Notes under the pieces: generated by a model | What the model saw: the letters and a program-made list of their open reading frames with translations, nothing else | What the model was told of the DNA's origin: nothing | Databases searched by the model: none | Made by a program: the position numbers and the translations under genes | Shown here: positions 6,316-14,532 of the stretch, piece by piece | How positions within the stretch are numbered: position 1 is the first letter of the stretch | How the letters are laid out: every line of letters starts with the position of its first letter | Assembly (NCBI GenBank): GCA_046049865.1 | Contig: JBJOQO010000019.1 | Coordinates: 1 to 42,815 of the forward strand | Direction: 5' to 3' | Origin: JANPCX01 sp046049865 | GTDB lineage: Bacteria; Pseudomonadota; Gammaproteobacteria; Burkholderiales; Burkholderiaceae_C | Length of the DNA: 42,815 nucleotides

Positions 6316-8436
6316 ATGTCAGTGAGACCGCCAGAGTTTCAGGCGCCTGTTGAGGGCATGCCGTCTGAAACCTTGCTCTCGGGCGCGGCCATGGCTGCGT
6401 CCATCCATGCCGGCGCAGGTTGGGACACACAGCCCAAGAACCTCGCGCCAGCTGCTGCATCCTGGCTCGACAAACTGCCCGGTGGTGTATTTCAGTTGCA
6501 CCGCGATGTGGAGGGACGCTGGACCTTCCCCTATGTCAACGCCGAGGTGCAACGTGTCCTGGGCATGTCGGCATCCGGTTTGCGCCGCGATGCGCGCTCA
6601 GTCCGCGCCGTGCTGCACGCCGATGATTTGGCTCAACTGAAACTCCGACTCGATCAATCGCGCGAAACTGGCGTCACGTGGAAGGCGCGTTTTCGTTTGG
6701 TGCGACAAAACGGGCCGCAACCTTGGGTAGAAGTTACCGCCACACCGGAGAGCCTTCCTGACACCAGCACGGTGTGGAACGGATTTTTGCTGGACGTGAA
6801 CTACGAACAACACCGCCTGATCGCAGCGCAAGACAAATGCGAGCGACATATGCAGGCCGTACACGCATGCGAACTGGGTGTGATCGAGATCGACATTGAC
6901 TCAAAACGGGTGCGTTTAGATCCTCATGCACGGCATCAACACGGACTGGACGCCCAGCAATGTGACATTTCCTTGACCCATTGGTTGGACTTGCTGCGCC
7001 CCGAAGACCGCGATGCGGCCAAGGTGGCACTGAACCCAGACGAACGCCAGACACAGCCGCCCCACAACGACACCTTGCTCGTACAGGTGGGCTCTGCCAT
7101 GCAGCCCTACCTGCGCACTTTGGAAATCACGCTGGCTCGCAGCACGGCGGCCGCCTCCGACAATGACCCTGCCGCACCGCGTTTGGGTCTGTGCCGCGAC
7201 ATCACTGCGCAGCAACAAAAACTAGCGGAGCGCAGTTACCAGCATGCTGGTGAACTGGCTGAACGCAGCCGCAGTGAATTCCTCTCACGCATCAGCCACG
7301 AGTTGCGCACGCCGCTCAATGGCGTGCTCGGTTACGGGCAGTTGATGGCGCTGGACCGCCAACACCCTTTGCCGCGCACGCAGGCCCAACGTCTGGCCGT
7401 GCTGCAGGAATCCAGCGCCCGTTTGTTGTCCATGATTGACCAACTGCTGGAGGTCAGTGGCATAGAACAAGGCCACGTCGAACTGCGCCCCGAGGTGGTG
7501 GACTTGCGCCCCTTGATTGCGCGCTGCGTGCAAACCGCCGCACCCTTGGCCGAAGCGCGAGACATCAACATCGAAGTGTCCTTGGGTGAAGAGGATGTGG
7601 ACTCCCTTGGCGCCATAGAACCGGCCCATGTCCGAGCCGACCCACTGGCCTTGGAACAAGTCATCAATGCCTTGCTCTCCAACGCCATCAAATACAACCG
7701 CAGCCCAGGCCGCGTCCGCATTCGTTTTGTCAAAGCAGAGATGGGCACGGTGTTGATCGACGACACTGGCGAGGGTTTGTCCACTGAACAACTCAGCCAG
7801 CTCTTTCAGCCGCTGAACCGTTTGGGTGCCGAGCGCACACGCATCCCTGGCCATGGCCTCGGATTGACGACAGCACGCAAACTGACCCAGGCCATGGGCG
7901 GCAAACTCAAGGCCTGGTCGCAATTGGGCACGGGTTCGCGTTTTGCGGTGTCGCTGGCTTTGTCCAAGGCTGAGCGACCAGTAGGTGCACCAGAATCTGA
8001 TTTCACAGGTCTCGTTCCCTCGCAATTCGATGGTGGTGTGCAACGCGTGGTCCTCTATGTGGAAGACGACGAGGTCAACACCACCCTCATGGAACAAGTG
8101 TTTCTGATGCGCCCCGAATGGCGTTTGGTGACTGCGGCCACTGGCGAGGATGGCGTTGCCGCCGCCCTCACGCACTTGCCTGAACTGGCCCTGATCGACA
8201 TTGGCCTGCCTGGCATCTCGGGCATTGAAGTGATGCAGAAAATCAAAGGGGATCTGCGAACCCAGCACATCCACTGTGTAGCGCTCAGCGCTGACACCTC
8301 GGCCGAGTCCATCGCCCGGGCACAAACCGCAGGCTTTGAAGACTACTGGACCAAACCGTTTGACATTGTCACCATGGTCCATCGGCTGAAAACATTGCTG
8401 GGACAAACCGAGGCTCACCGACAATCACTGGGATGA
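6316..8436 (+). CDS. hybrid sensor histidine kinase with receiver domain
   Basis: This is a 706-residue cytoplasmic hybrid kinase. The frame is open from TTG 6301, but ATG 6316 has GGAGAG five bases upstream and is preferred. In order it has a PAS-like domain (about 40-165, with VEGRWTFPYVNAEVQRVLGM), a second divergent PAS-like region (about 180-300), then HisKA with the phosphorylated His328 in SRISHELRTPLNG. Next come an HATPase domain with the N box (NALLSNAIKYN) and a G box (GHGLGLTTARKL), and a C-terminal receiver (about 575-700). The receiver's phospho-acceptor is Asp628 in LIDIGLPG, with KPF further on. No transmembrane helix is evident, so it probably senses an internal signal through PAS. 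No DNA-binding partner lies next to it. Its stop overlaps the DUF429 start (ATGA). Confidence 0.9.
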   Translation: MSVRPPEFQAPVEGMPSETLLSGAAMAASIHAGAGWDTQPKNLAPAAASWLDKLPGGVFQLHRDVEGRWTFPYVNAEVQRVLGMSASGLRRDARSVRAVLHADDLAQLKLRLDQSRETGVTWKARFRLVRQNGPQPWVEVTATPESLPDTSTVWNGFLLDVNYEQHRLIAAQDKCERHMQAVHACELGVIEIDIDSKRVRLDPHARHQHGLDAQQCDISLTHWLDLLRPEDRDAAKVALNPDERQTQPPHNDTLLVQVGSAMQPYLRTLEITLARSTAAASDNDPAAPRLGLCRDITAQQQKLAERSYQHAGELAERSRSEFLSRISHELRTPLNGVLGYGQLMALDRQHPLPRTQAQRLAVLQESSARLLSMIDQLLEVSGIEQGHVELRPEVVDLRPLIARCVQTAAPLAEARDINIEVSLGEEDVDSLGAIEPAHVRADPLALEQVINALLSNAIKYNRSPGRVRIRFVKAEMGTVLIDDTGEGLSTEQLSQLFQPLNRLGAERTRIPGHGLGLTTARKLTQAMGGKLKAWSQLGTGSRFAVSLALSKAERPVGAPESDFTGLVPSQFDGGVQRVVLYVEDDEVNTTLMEQVFLMRPEWRLVTAATGEDGVAAALTHLPELALIDIGLPGISGIEVMQKIKGDLRTQHIHCVALSADTSAESIARAQTAGFEDYWTKPFDIVTMVHRLKTLLGQTEAHRQSLG

Positions 8437-9284
8437 ACCCCACGCTGATCGGTGTCGATTTTTCAAGCAGTCCGAGCAAACGAAAACCCATCGTGGTAGC
8501 CCAAGGGCAAACCGTCGCCAACGGTTTACTGCAACTGCAAAACCTCCAAAGTTTTGATTCGCTCAGTGAGTTTGGCTGGTGGCTGAAACAGCCAGGCTCC
8601 TGGGTCGGTGGTTTTGACTTTCCCTTTGGCCTGCCGCGCGAACTCGTGCAACACCTGGGCTGGCCGCTGCAATGGCACGCCCTGATCGAGCACTACTGCA
8701 GCCTCACCCGCGCCGAGATACGCGACACGTTCGCCGCGTTTTGCAATGCACGTCCCACAGGGGGCAAATTCGCCCACCGCGCCTGTGATGGCCCGGCTGG
8801 CTCCTCACCTTCGATGAAGTGGGTCAACCCGCCCGTGGCCTACATGCTGCACGCTGGCATACCGCTGTTGCTGCAAGCAGGCGTTGACCTGCCCGCCTTG
8901 CACCCTGGCGATGTCCAGCGGGTGGCGCTTGAGGCCTACCCCGGTTTGTTAGCCAGAGAAATTCTCGGCTCCCGCTCCTACAAAAGCGACGACAAAAACA
9001 AACAAACGCCAGACCGCCTCATCGCACGCAAAGACTTGGTCAATGCCTTGGAGCTGGGCCAAACCCGCCTCGGTTTACGCGTGCGCCTGAGCCATGCCCA
9101 GCGCGAAACCTTGGTCGCCGATGCCTCCGGTGACCGCTTGGATGCAGTACTGTGTTTGATGCAGGCGGCTTGGGCGCAGAACCAACCCGACTGGGGTCTG
9201 CCGGATGGCGTCGATGCACTGGAGGGTTGGATTGTGTCGGCGGTGGCGACACGTTCGGGCATCGGCAACGACATCAACGCCTGA
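8433..9284 (+). CDS. DUF429 domain protein
   Basis: This 283-residue protein starts in an ATGA overlap with the kinase stop, so the two are translationally coupled. The N-terminus LIGVDFSSSPSKRKPIVVAQ and the later FDFPFGLPRELVQHLGWP are typical of DUF429, a family with an RNase H-like fold and no established biochemical role. Further features are VALEAYPGLLAREILGSRSY near residue 168 and SGDRLDAVLCLMQAAWA near residue 230; these acidic and aromatic positions are shared by the family. No signal peptide or membrane helix is seen. The coupling with a sensor kinase may reflect only a shared transcript. Confidence 0.82.
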   Translation: MNPTLIGVDFSSSPSKRKPIVVAQGQTVANGLLQLQNLQSFDSLSEFGWWLKQPGSWVGGFDFPFGLPRELVQHLGWPLQWHALIEHYCSLTRAEIRDTFAAFCNARPTGGKFAHRACDGPAGSSPSMKWVNPPVAYMLHAGIPLLLQAGVDLPALHPGDVQRVALEAYPGLLAREILGSRSYKSDDKNKQTPDRLIARKDLVNALELGQTRLGLRVRLSHAQRETLVADASGDRLDAVLCLMQAAWAQNQPDWGLPDGVDALEGWIVSAVATRSGIGNDINA

Positions 9285-9314
9285 ATCTATCCACACAGTC
9301 AACGGTCAGACCCC

Positions 9315-9809
9315 ATGCGCTCCACTCAACTTGCCTCCGTCACGCTGCTAGCCAGCGTGTTTCTGTGTCATTCTGCATTTGGACAACATGCCATCGTCAC
9401 CCGCGTCTCCGACGGTGACACCCTGTGGGTGCGGCCAATCGGCGGTGACGGCAAGCAGCGCCCCATCAAACTGCGGCTGCAAGGCATTGATGCGCCTGAA
9501 CGTTGCCAAGCGTGGGGGCAGCAGGCGCAGCAAGCGCTTTCCAACAAGGTTCTGAACAAAGAAGTGCGGTTGCAAACACGCGGACGTGATGACCACGAGC
9601 GCGTACTGGGAAATGTATGGCTCGGCGATGAAGATGTGAGCGCCTGGATGGTGGCCCATGGCCACGCCTGGAGTTACCGCTACCGCCGCAGCTTGGGGCC
9701 GTATGCCGCACAAGAGGACGAAACCAGAAAAAACGAGCGCGGACTATTTGCCGACCGACGCGCCATCGTGCCGCGCGAATTTCGCAAGAGCAACGGGCCT
9801 TGCCCGTGA
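9315..9809 (+). CDS. secreted thermonuclease-family (SNase-like) protein
   Basis: This 164-residue protein has an N-terminal signal peptide (MRSTQLASVTLLASVFLCHS, probably cut near AFG-QH). The staphylococcal-nuclease-like domain follows with VTRVSDGDTLWVRP (DGDT at 33-36), KLRLQGIDAPE, and GRDDHERVLGNVWLGDEDV. The latter contains the D-x-x-x-R type active-site region of the family. A short C-terminal segment (RGLFADRRAIVPREFRK) is usual for bacterial members. It is predicted to cut nucleic acid in the periplasm or outside the cell. The gene lies 30 bp after DUF429 and converges with the - strand hydrolase gene, with only three bases between the stops. Confidence 0.88.
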   Translation: MRSTQLASVTLLASVFLCHSAFGQHAIVTRVSDGDTLWVRPIGGDGKQRPIKLRLQGIDAPERCQAWGQQAQQALSNKVLNKEVRLQTRGRDDHERVLGNVWLGDEDVSAWMVAHGHAWSYRYRRSLGPYAAQEDETRKNERGLFADRRAIVPREFRKSNGPCP

Positions 9810-9812
9810 TCA

Positions 9813-10766
9813 TCAGCGGCGCGGTTGCTTCAAGAACGCCACCACCTCAGCCAGCACACCGGGGCCTTGTGCACCCAGGTCGTTGTGGCCTGCGCCGGGC
9901 ACCACCAGCAGTTGGGACCGAGCACCGCTGGCTTGGAGCGCATCGTGCAGTTGCAGAGCCTGAGAAAGCGGTGCGACCCTGTCGTGGTCACCGTGCAGTA
10001 CCAGAACCGGTGCGGATTGGGGGTGGGCAAAGGAAGAGACACTGGCAGCGCGTAAGGACTGCACATCGTCACCACCGGCAAGCGCAACCGCGCCGCGCCG
10101 CGCATCGGAAGGCAACGTTTGGTTTTGATCCAGCGCTGCAACCAGGTCGTAAATCCCGCTGTGAGCAATCACGGCATGAACATGGCTGTTGGTCGTCATA
10201 GCGCTGTTGTTTGGTTTGGCCGAACCCGTCCCTCCGATCACTTGGCCCGCACCTTGTAAGTCTGCGCGGTTGGCCGTGACAGCCAACATGGCGGCCAGGT
10301 GCGCGCCAGCCGAGTGGCCCCACGCACTGATTTGATCCGGTGCAATAGCCTGTGCTGCGGCCTGTGAGCGCAACCAGCGCACGGCGCATTGCACGTCGTG
10401 CAAGGGTGCTGGAAACACCGCCTGGGGTGCCAGCCTGTAGTCCACGCTGATGGCCACGAAACCCTCTTTGGCGAGCATGAACTGCAAGGAGCGCAGTTCA
10501 CTGCGCTGCCCAAACATCCACGCGCCGCCATGGATCAAGACCACGGCGGGTCGGGCTGTCGCCCTGTCCTGGGGTTCCGCCCAGTCCAGCTTCAAGGTTT
10601 GGCCATCGGCTTGGCAATAAGGCAAGCCCTTTTTGAACACCACCCCCGACGGCACAAGCAAGTTCTCGTCCAGTGCTTCAGCATGGCGGCTTTTCCAAAG
10701 CAGTGCGACAGCCCCTAACGCTCCCAGGGCGAGCAAGAGGGCCAGCGTGAGCCACCAGCGCTTCAT
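9813..10766 (-). CDS. alpha/beta hydrolase (esterase/lipase-like)
   Basis: This is a 317-residue hydrolase. The frame is open up to 10850, but the extra N-terminus would encode a repeat-like stretch (HSRAGG). The start at 10766 gives MKRWWLTLALLLALGALGAV, a proper signal peptide or membrane anchor. Catalytic features are the oxyanion-hole motif HGGAW (79-83), the nucleophile Ser152 in GHSAG, Asp in LHGDHDRVAP near residue 268, and His in VPGAGHND near residue 296. This is the hormone-sensitive-lipase or BD-FAE-like carboxylesterase class, probably acting in the periplasm. The substrate is unknown. It is 96 bp downstream of the LOG-family gene on the same strand. Confidence 0.85.
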   Translation of the reverse strand: MKRWWLTLALLLALGALGAVALLWKSRHAEALDENLLVPSGVVFKKGLPYCQADGQTLKLDWAEPQDRATARPAVVLIHGGAWMFGQRSELRSLQFMLAKEGFVAISVDYRLAPQAVFPAPLHDVQCAVRWLRSQAAAQAIAPDQISAWGHSAGAHLAAMLAVTANRADLQGAGQVIGGTGSAKPNNSAMTTNSHVHAVIAHSGIYDLVAALDQNQTLPSDARRGAVALAGGDDVQSLRAASVSSFAHPQSAPVLVLHGDHDRVAPLSQALQLHDALQASGARSQLLVVPGAGHNDLGAQGPGVLAEVVAFLKQPRR

Positions 10767-10862
10767 CAACCACCAAGGCTCACCGCCTGCGCGGGAATGC
10801 CGATTGAAGTTCGTGTCATGGCGCAATGCATCACGGCCCAACCTGCCCAACTCTTGGCGCGC

Positions 10863-11810
10863 TCAGATGTCAGACGCGTACTCACCGGTTTGGGTATCGC
10901 CCGCCTCAAAACCATACTCTTCATCGAGCAAGGCCCAGGCCTCTTCCGCAGTTTCAACAAAGTTGAACAGGTGGATATCGTCGGGCGAGATCATGCCGGT
11001 TTCAATCAACCAATCGAAGTTGATCAAGCGCGACCAAAACTCGCGGCCAAAGAGCAAGATGGGACGTTTGCGACACTTGCCGGTTTGGATCAAGGTCATG
11101 GTCTCGAACAACTCGTCGAGTGTGCCAAAACCGCCGGGGAAACATACCAAAGCAATGCTGCGCATCAAGAAGTGCATCTTGCGCAGCGCGAAGTAGTGAA
11201 ACTGAAAACACAACTCCGGCGTGATGTAAGGGTTGGGCGCTTGTTCGTGCGGCAGCACGATGTTCAGGCCGATGCTTTGCCCCCCTACTTCATAGGCGCC
11301 TCGGTTGCCCGCTTCCATGATGCCAGGGCCGCCACCCGTGACCACATACACGGGTGTGGCCAGACGTTTGGTGCGTTCGGTCACCAAACCAGCAAAGGCG
11401 CGCGCTTCCTCGTAGTAGCGCGACATTTGCAAGCGCATCTCAGCCCGGGCCAACACGGTTTTGTCGCCCGAGTCCTGGGCCAGCTTGAGCGCCGCTTGTG
11501 CATCCACATGTGAAGCAATACGTGCGCTGCCAAAAATCACAATGGTGGATTCAATACCGCGCTCGGACTGCACCATTTCTGGCTTGAGCAACTCCAGCTG
11601 CATGCGCACAGGGCGCAACTCTTCGCGCAGCAAAAAAGCCTCGTCGGTGAACGCCAAGCGGTAGGCACTTTCAGGACCGTCATAACGCGAAGCCGGCACC
11701 AAGCTGGCCGCTTCTTCTTGCGCTGAGGGAAAGTTACGCGCTGTCAGCTCGCCACGCTTGGGCGCAGGAGGATTCACGGGTTGATCCATGGGAGTTTTGT
11801 TTTGGTGCAT
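10863..11810 (-). CDS. LOG-family / TIGR00730 Rossmann-fold protein
   Basis: This is a 315-residue protein of the family once called lysine decarboxylases and now linked to LOG phosphoribohydrolases, which release the base from cytokinin riboside monophosphates or AMP (family knowledge). Signature motifs are GGGPGIMEAGNRGA (159-172) and PGGFGTLDE (225-233). The N-terminal 85 residues are an extension not found in the short LOG type. Two starts are possible: ATG 11810 (used here) and ATG 11789. Neither has a strong ribosome-binding site. The start lies 17 bp downstream, in transcription direction, of the inverted-repeat element at 11827-12129. The real substrate in this organism is not known. 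Confidence 0.82.
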   Translation of the reverse strand: MHQNKTPMDQPVNPPAPKRGELTARNFPSAQEEAASLVPASRYDGPESAYRLAFTDEAFLLREELRPVRMQLELLKPEMVQSERGIESTIVIFGSARIASHVDAQAALKLAQDSGDKTVLARAEMRLQMSRYYEEARAFAGLVTERTKRLATPVYVVTGGGPGIMEAGNRGAYEVGGQSIGLNIVLPHEQAPNPYITPELCFQFHYFALRKMHFLMRSIALVCFPGGFGTLDELFETMTLIQTGKCRKRPILLFGREFWSRLINFDWLIETGMISPDDIHLFNFVETAEEAWALLDEEYGFEAGDTQTGEYASDI

Positions 11811-11826
11811 GGGGTGCGCAGCTTAG

Positions 11827-12129
11827 CCTAGAAACGGCAGTTGGACACGTCCGAGTGGGCTGTGATACAGCGCGGTGGCAAGGCGCGACAACGCTGCGGG
11901 CATATGCCCGCGAGGCTGAGTCCGGACACAAACAGTCCTTGAGGACTGTTTGTGCCTGACGAAGGCCAAAGCCTCTGGCTTTGGCGGAGCAACGCAGAAA
12001 GCAGGCTGTAGCACAGCTCAATCGGGCGTGTAGCGCTTTCGACCAACAGGTGATCTCCGCCGTGTGAAGAAATGCCAGTGTTCACCCGGTGTTGCCAGCG
12101 GAGGAAAGCGGTCAACTGCCGTTTCTAGG
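11827..12129 (-). repeat. intercistronic inverted-repeat element, copy 2
   Basis: The element is 303 bp with perfect 17-bp ends (CCTAGAAACGGCAGTTG and its complement). It is collinear with the copy at 3621-3854, in the opposite strand orientation, except for one 69-bp insertion. That insertion carries two strong hairpins: CACAAACAGTCC/GGACTGTTTGTG (11927-11954) and GCCAAAGCC/GGCTTTGGC (11965-11985). The shared hairpin GCGGGC-ATAT-GCCCGC lies at 11896-11911. Relative to transcription it has the same polarity as copy 1. It begins at the 3' end of the MoeB-like gene, whose TAG stop (12125-12127) is inside the terminal CCTAG, and ends 17 bp before the LOG start codon. A 95-codon frame (12115-11828) spans it but looks non-coding. 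There is no gene for mobility inside. Confidence 0.82.
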
Positions 12130-12895
12130 CTTGACTGATGGCGGGCGGCGCTCCACCACATATGGTGCAAGACGGCGTCGGCATGGTGCGCATGTCTTGC
12201 CACTGCATGTGCTGCGCATCGAAGATGAGCAATCGATCACTGAGTGCACTTTTAAGACCGGCGAGCAGCTTCAATGCTTGTGCAGCCTGGGCACTGCCCA
12301 TGATGCCGACCAGCGGGGCCCACACCCCCATGGCGGCGCAGGCCACTTCGGGCGGCGCTGACGATGGTGGGAAAACACAGGCGTAACACGGGCTCTTGGT
12401 TTCGCGCGGGTCATAGACCGCAAGCTGCCCAGACATGCCGAGCGCCGACGCCCACACCAAAGGCTTTTCACCCCCAACACAAGCGGCATTGATGGCTTGC
12501 CGGGTGGCGAAGTTGTCACTGCAATCGAGGACCACGTTGTTTTGCGCCACCCACTGCGGCAGGTTGTCCGCGGTGGCGCGAGCCTGGTGGGCCACCACGG
12601 TCACATCGGGATTGATAGCTTGCAAGGCCTGCTGTGCCGAGTGCACCTTGGCCTGGCCGATGCGGGCGGTGGTGTGGGCAATTTGTCGTTGCAAATTGCT
12701 CAACTCCACGACATCGTCATCCACCACAGTGATGGTGCCGACACCGGCGCTGGCGAGGTAGAGCAAGGCTGCGCTGCCCAAGCCGCCCGCACCAATCACC
12801 AGGGCATGGCTGGTCAGAACTCGCTCTTGGCAGTGCACCCCCCAACTGGGCAGCATGAGGTGCCTTGCATAACGCAGGAGCTGCTCGTCGGTCAC
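12125..12895 (-). CDS. moeB: MoeB/ThiF-type adenylyltransferase
   Basis: This 256-residue E1-like enzyme activates the C-terminal glycine of a ubiquitin-like sulfur carrier with ATP (MoaD for molybdopterin, or ThiS). The N-terminal TDEQLLRYARHLMLPSWGV and the nucleotide-binding GAGGLGSAALLYLASAGVG (residues 37-55) are classical. ELSNLQRQIAH and IGQAKVHSA follow. Two CxxC pairs (SPCYACVFPP and SCTICGG) are the expected zinc ligands. MoeB is favoured over ThiF because MsrP, encoded in the same window, is a molybdoenzyme and no thi genes are near; this is weak evidence. It follows the processing protease after 41 bp. Its TAG stop is part of the repeat element. Confidence 0.85.
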   Translation of the reverse strand: MTDEQLLRYARHLMLPSWGVHCQERVLTSHALVIGAGGLGSAALLYLASAGVGTITVVDDDVVELSNLQRQIAHTTARIGQAKVHSAQQALQAINPDVTVVAHQARATADNLPQWVAQNNVVLDCSDNFATRQAINAACVGGEKPLVWASALGMSGQLAVYDPRETKSPCYACVFPPSSAPPEVACAAMGVWAPLVGIMGSAQAAQALKLLAGLKSALSDRLLIFDAQHMQWQDMRTMPTPSCTICGGAPPAISQA

Positions 12896-12936
12896 GGGCT
12901 TACCGCTTGCTCAGCCCGCGAAACGGGCCCAAAGCC

Positions 12937-14382
12937 TTATTTATTGGTGTCAACCTCAGCCTTACGCTCAACCAAGGTTTTACTCGCTTGCACGGGTTTG
13001 CCTTTGAGCTGGTTCAGCGCCTGAATCAATTGGAAGTCTTCTGGACTACCAAACTCGGCTGGCGGTTTGAGGTCAGCACCCTTGTTGCGCTTGGTCTCTT
13101 CTTCCAGCTTCTTGCGGGCTTCGTCACGGGCTTTTTCGCGAGCGGCATCTTTTTGCTCGGCGCCCTGACCGCTTTGCAGATGTTTTTCCAAGTCGGCTTC
13201 ACGCATGCGCAGGGCGGCGAACAAATTGCCTTCCGCGGTTTCGTCCAGCATCACATTGGGAATGATGCCGGTGGCTTGGATGGACTTGCCCGATGGCGTG
13301 TAGTAACGCGCCGTGGTGATTTTGAGTGCGGTTTCTGCCGAGAGCTGGCGCACGGTTTGCACCGAGCCTTTGCCAAAACTCTGAGCACCCATGATGGTGG
13401 CGCGTTTGTGGTCTTGCAGCGCACCGGCCACGATTTCACTGGCGGACGCCGAGCCTTCGTTGATCAGCACCACCAGTGGCACCGATTTCACGGCGGCTGG
13501 CAGGCGCTTGAGCGGATCGCCTTGACCACGGCGCTGGTAGAACTCGGGCGAGGCTTTGAACACCGCCTTGGAGTCCACCACCTGGCCGTTGGTGGACACC
13601 ACGACCACGTCACTTGGCAAAAACGCTGCCGAGATGGCGACCGACGCTTCCAGCAAACCACCGGGATCGTTGCGCAAGTCCAGCACCAAGCCTTTGAGTT
13701 GGGGCTCTTGTTTGTAGATTTCTTCCAGCTTACGAGCAAAGTCTTCTACGGTGCGCTCTTGGAAGGAGCTGACGCGCAACCAGGCATAACCTGGCTCGAC
13801 CACTTTGGAGCGAACGCTTTGAGTGCGGATTTCTTCGCGAACAATGGTGACGGGGAAACTGCGGCTTTCCGATTTGCGGAAGATGGTGAGCAGCACCTTG
13901 GTATTGGGCTCGCCGCGCATGCGTTTGACGGCTTGGTCCATGGTGAGACCCTTGACGAAGGTCTCGTCAATTTTGGTGATCAAGTCGCCCGACTTGATGC
14001 CCGCACGGAAGGCCGGTGAGCCTTCAATGGGCGAGACCACTTTCACCACGCCATCTTCCATGCCAATTTCGATGCCCACGCCGACGAAACGGCCGGATGT
14101 GCCTTCACGAAATTCTTTGAAACTTTTTTTGTCGAAATACTGGCTGTGGGGATCGAGGCCGGAGACCATGCCGCTGATGGCGTCAGAGATGAGTTTTTTC
14201 TCATCCACAGGCTCCACATAGTCGGACTTGACCATGCCAAACACCGCAGCCAACTGCTGCATTTCTTCCATCGGCAAGTCGGCCATCACGCTGCGCGCGG
14301 TGGCATTGAATTGCATCGTGGTCAGCGCCCCTGCCATCGCGCCCAGTGCAATCCATCCGGTGACTTTCAGTTTGGAGCCCAT
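12937..14382 (-). CDS. ctpA: C-terminal processing protease, S41 family
   Basis: This is a 481-residue periplasmic serine protease. The N-terminus (GWIALGAMAGALTTMQFNAT) is a signal or anchor segment. A PDZ domain spans about residues 98-185 (GVGIEIGMEDGVVKVVSPIE). The S41 catalytic domain follows, with the Ser in GSASASE (residues 310-316) and Lys338 in SFGKGSVQ forming the Ser-Lys dyad. The C-terminal 90 residues are charged and Lys/Glu-rich (about 400-450). CtpA/Prc enzymes trim or degrade periplasmic and outer-membrane proteins, often with a lipoprotein adaptor; none is seen here. The gene precedes the MoeB-like gene in the same direction, an order I believe is frequent in Burkholderiales. 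Confidence 0.92.
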   Translation of the reverse strand: MGSKLKVTGWIALGAMAGALTTMQFNATARSVMADLPMEEMQQLAAVFGMVKSDYVEPVDEKKLISDAISGMVSGLDPHSQYFDKKSFKEFREGTSGRFVGVGIEIGMEDGVVKVVSPIEGSPAFRAGIKSGDLITKIDETFVKGLTMDQAVKRMRGEPNTKVLLTIFRKSESRSFPVTIVREEIRTQSVRSKVVEPGYAWLRVSSFQERTVEDFARKLEEIYKQEPQLKGLVLDLRNDPGGLLEASVAISAAFLPSDVVVVSTNGQVVDSKAVFKASPEFYQRRGQGDPLKRLPAAVKSVPLVVLINEGSASASEIVAGALQDHKRATIMGAQSFGKGSVQTVRQLSAETALKITTARYYTPSGKSIQATGIIPNVMLDETAEGNLFAALRMREADLEKHLQSGQGAEQKDAAREKARDEARKKLEEETKRNKGADLKPPAEFGSPEDFQLIQALNQLKGKPVQASKTLVERKAEVDTNK

Positions 14383-14532
14383 ACAACGTTTGCCTTTGTG
14401 ATCTTGGATGTGGGCAAGCGCCCTTGTTCGGACGCTTGGACTTTCAGTATATGCCGCGCTGCTTTTTTTTGTGGCATGCAGGTGGGCTTGGAGCCGTGCA
14501 AGAAGCCGGAAGTTCAGCGCCCAAGCGCAGAT

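Noticed and set aside
10767..10850. N-terminal extension of the alpha/beta hydrolase
   Set aside because: It encodes a repeat-derived HSRAGG stretch, and the signal peptide begins at 10766. It looks like a fragment of a common CATTCCCGCGCAGGC-type palindrome rather than coding sequence.
12865..14019. 384-residue + strand frame opposite the processing protease
   Set aside because: The S41 protease on the - strand has PDZ and Ser-Lys motifs in order; the + strand frame is its shadow.
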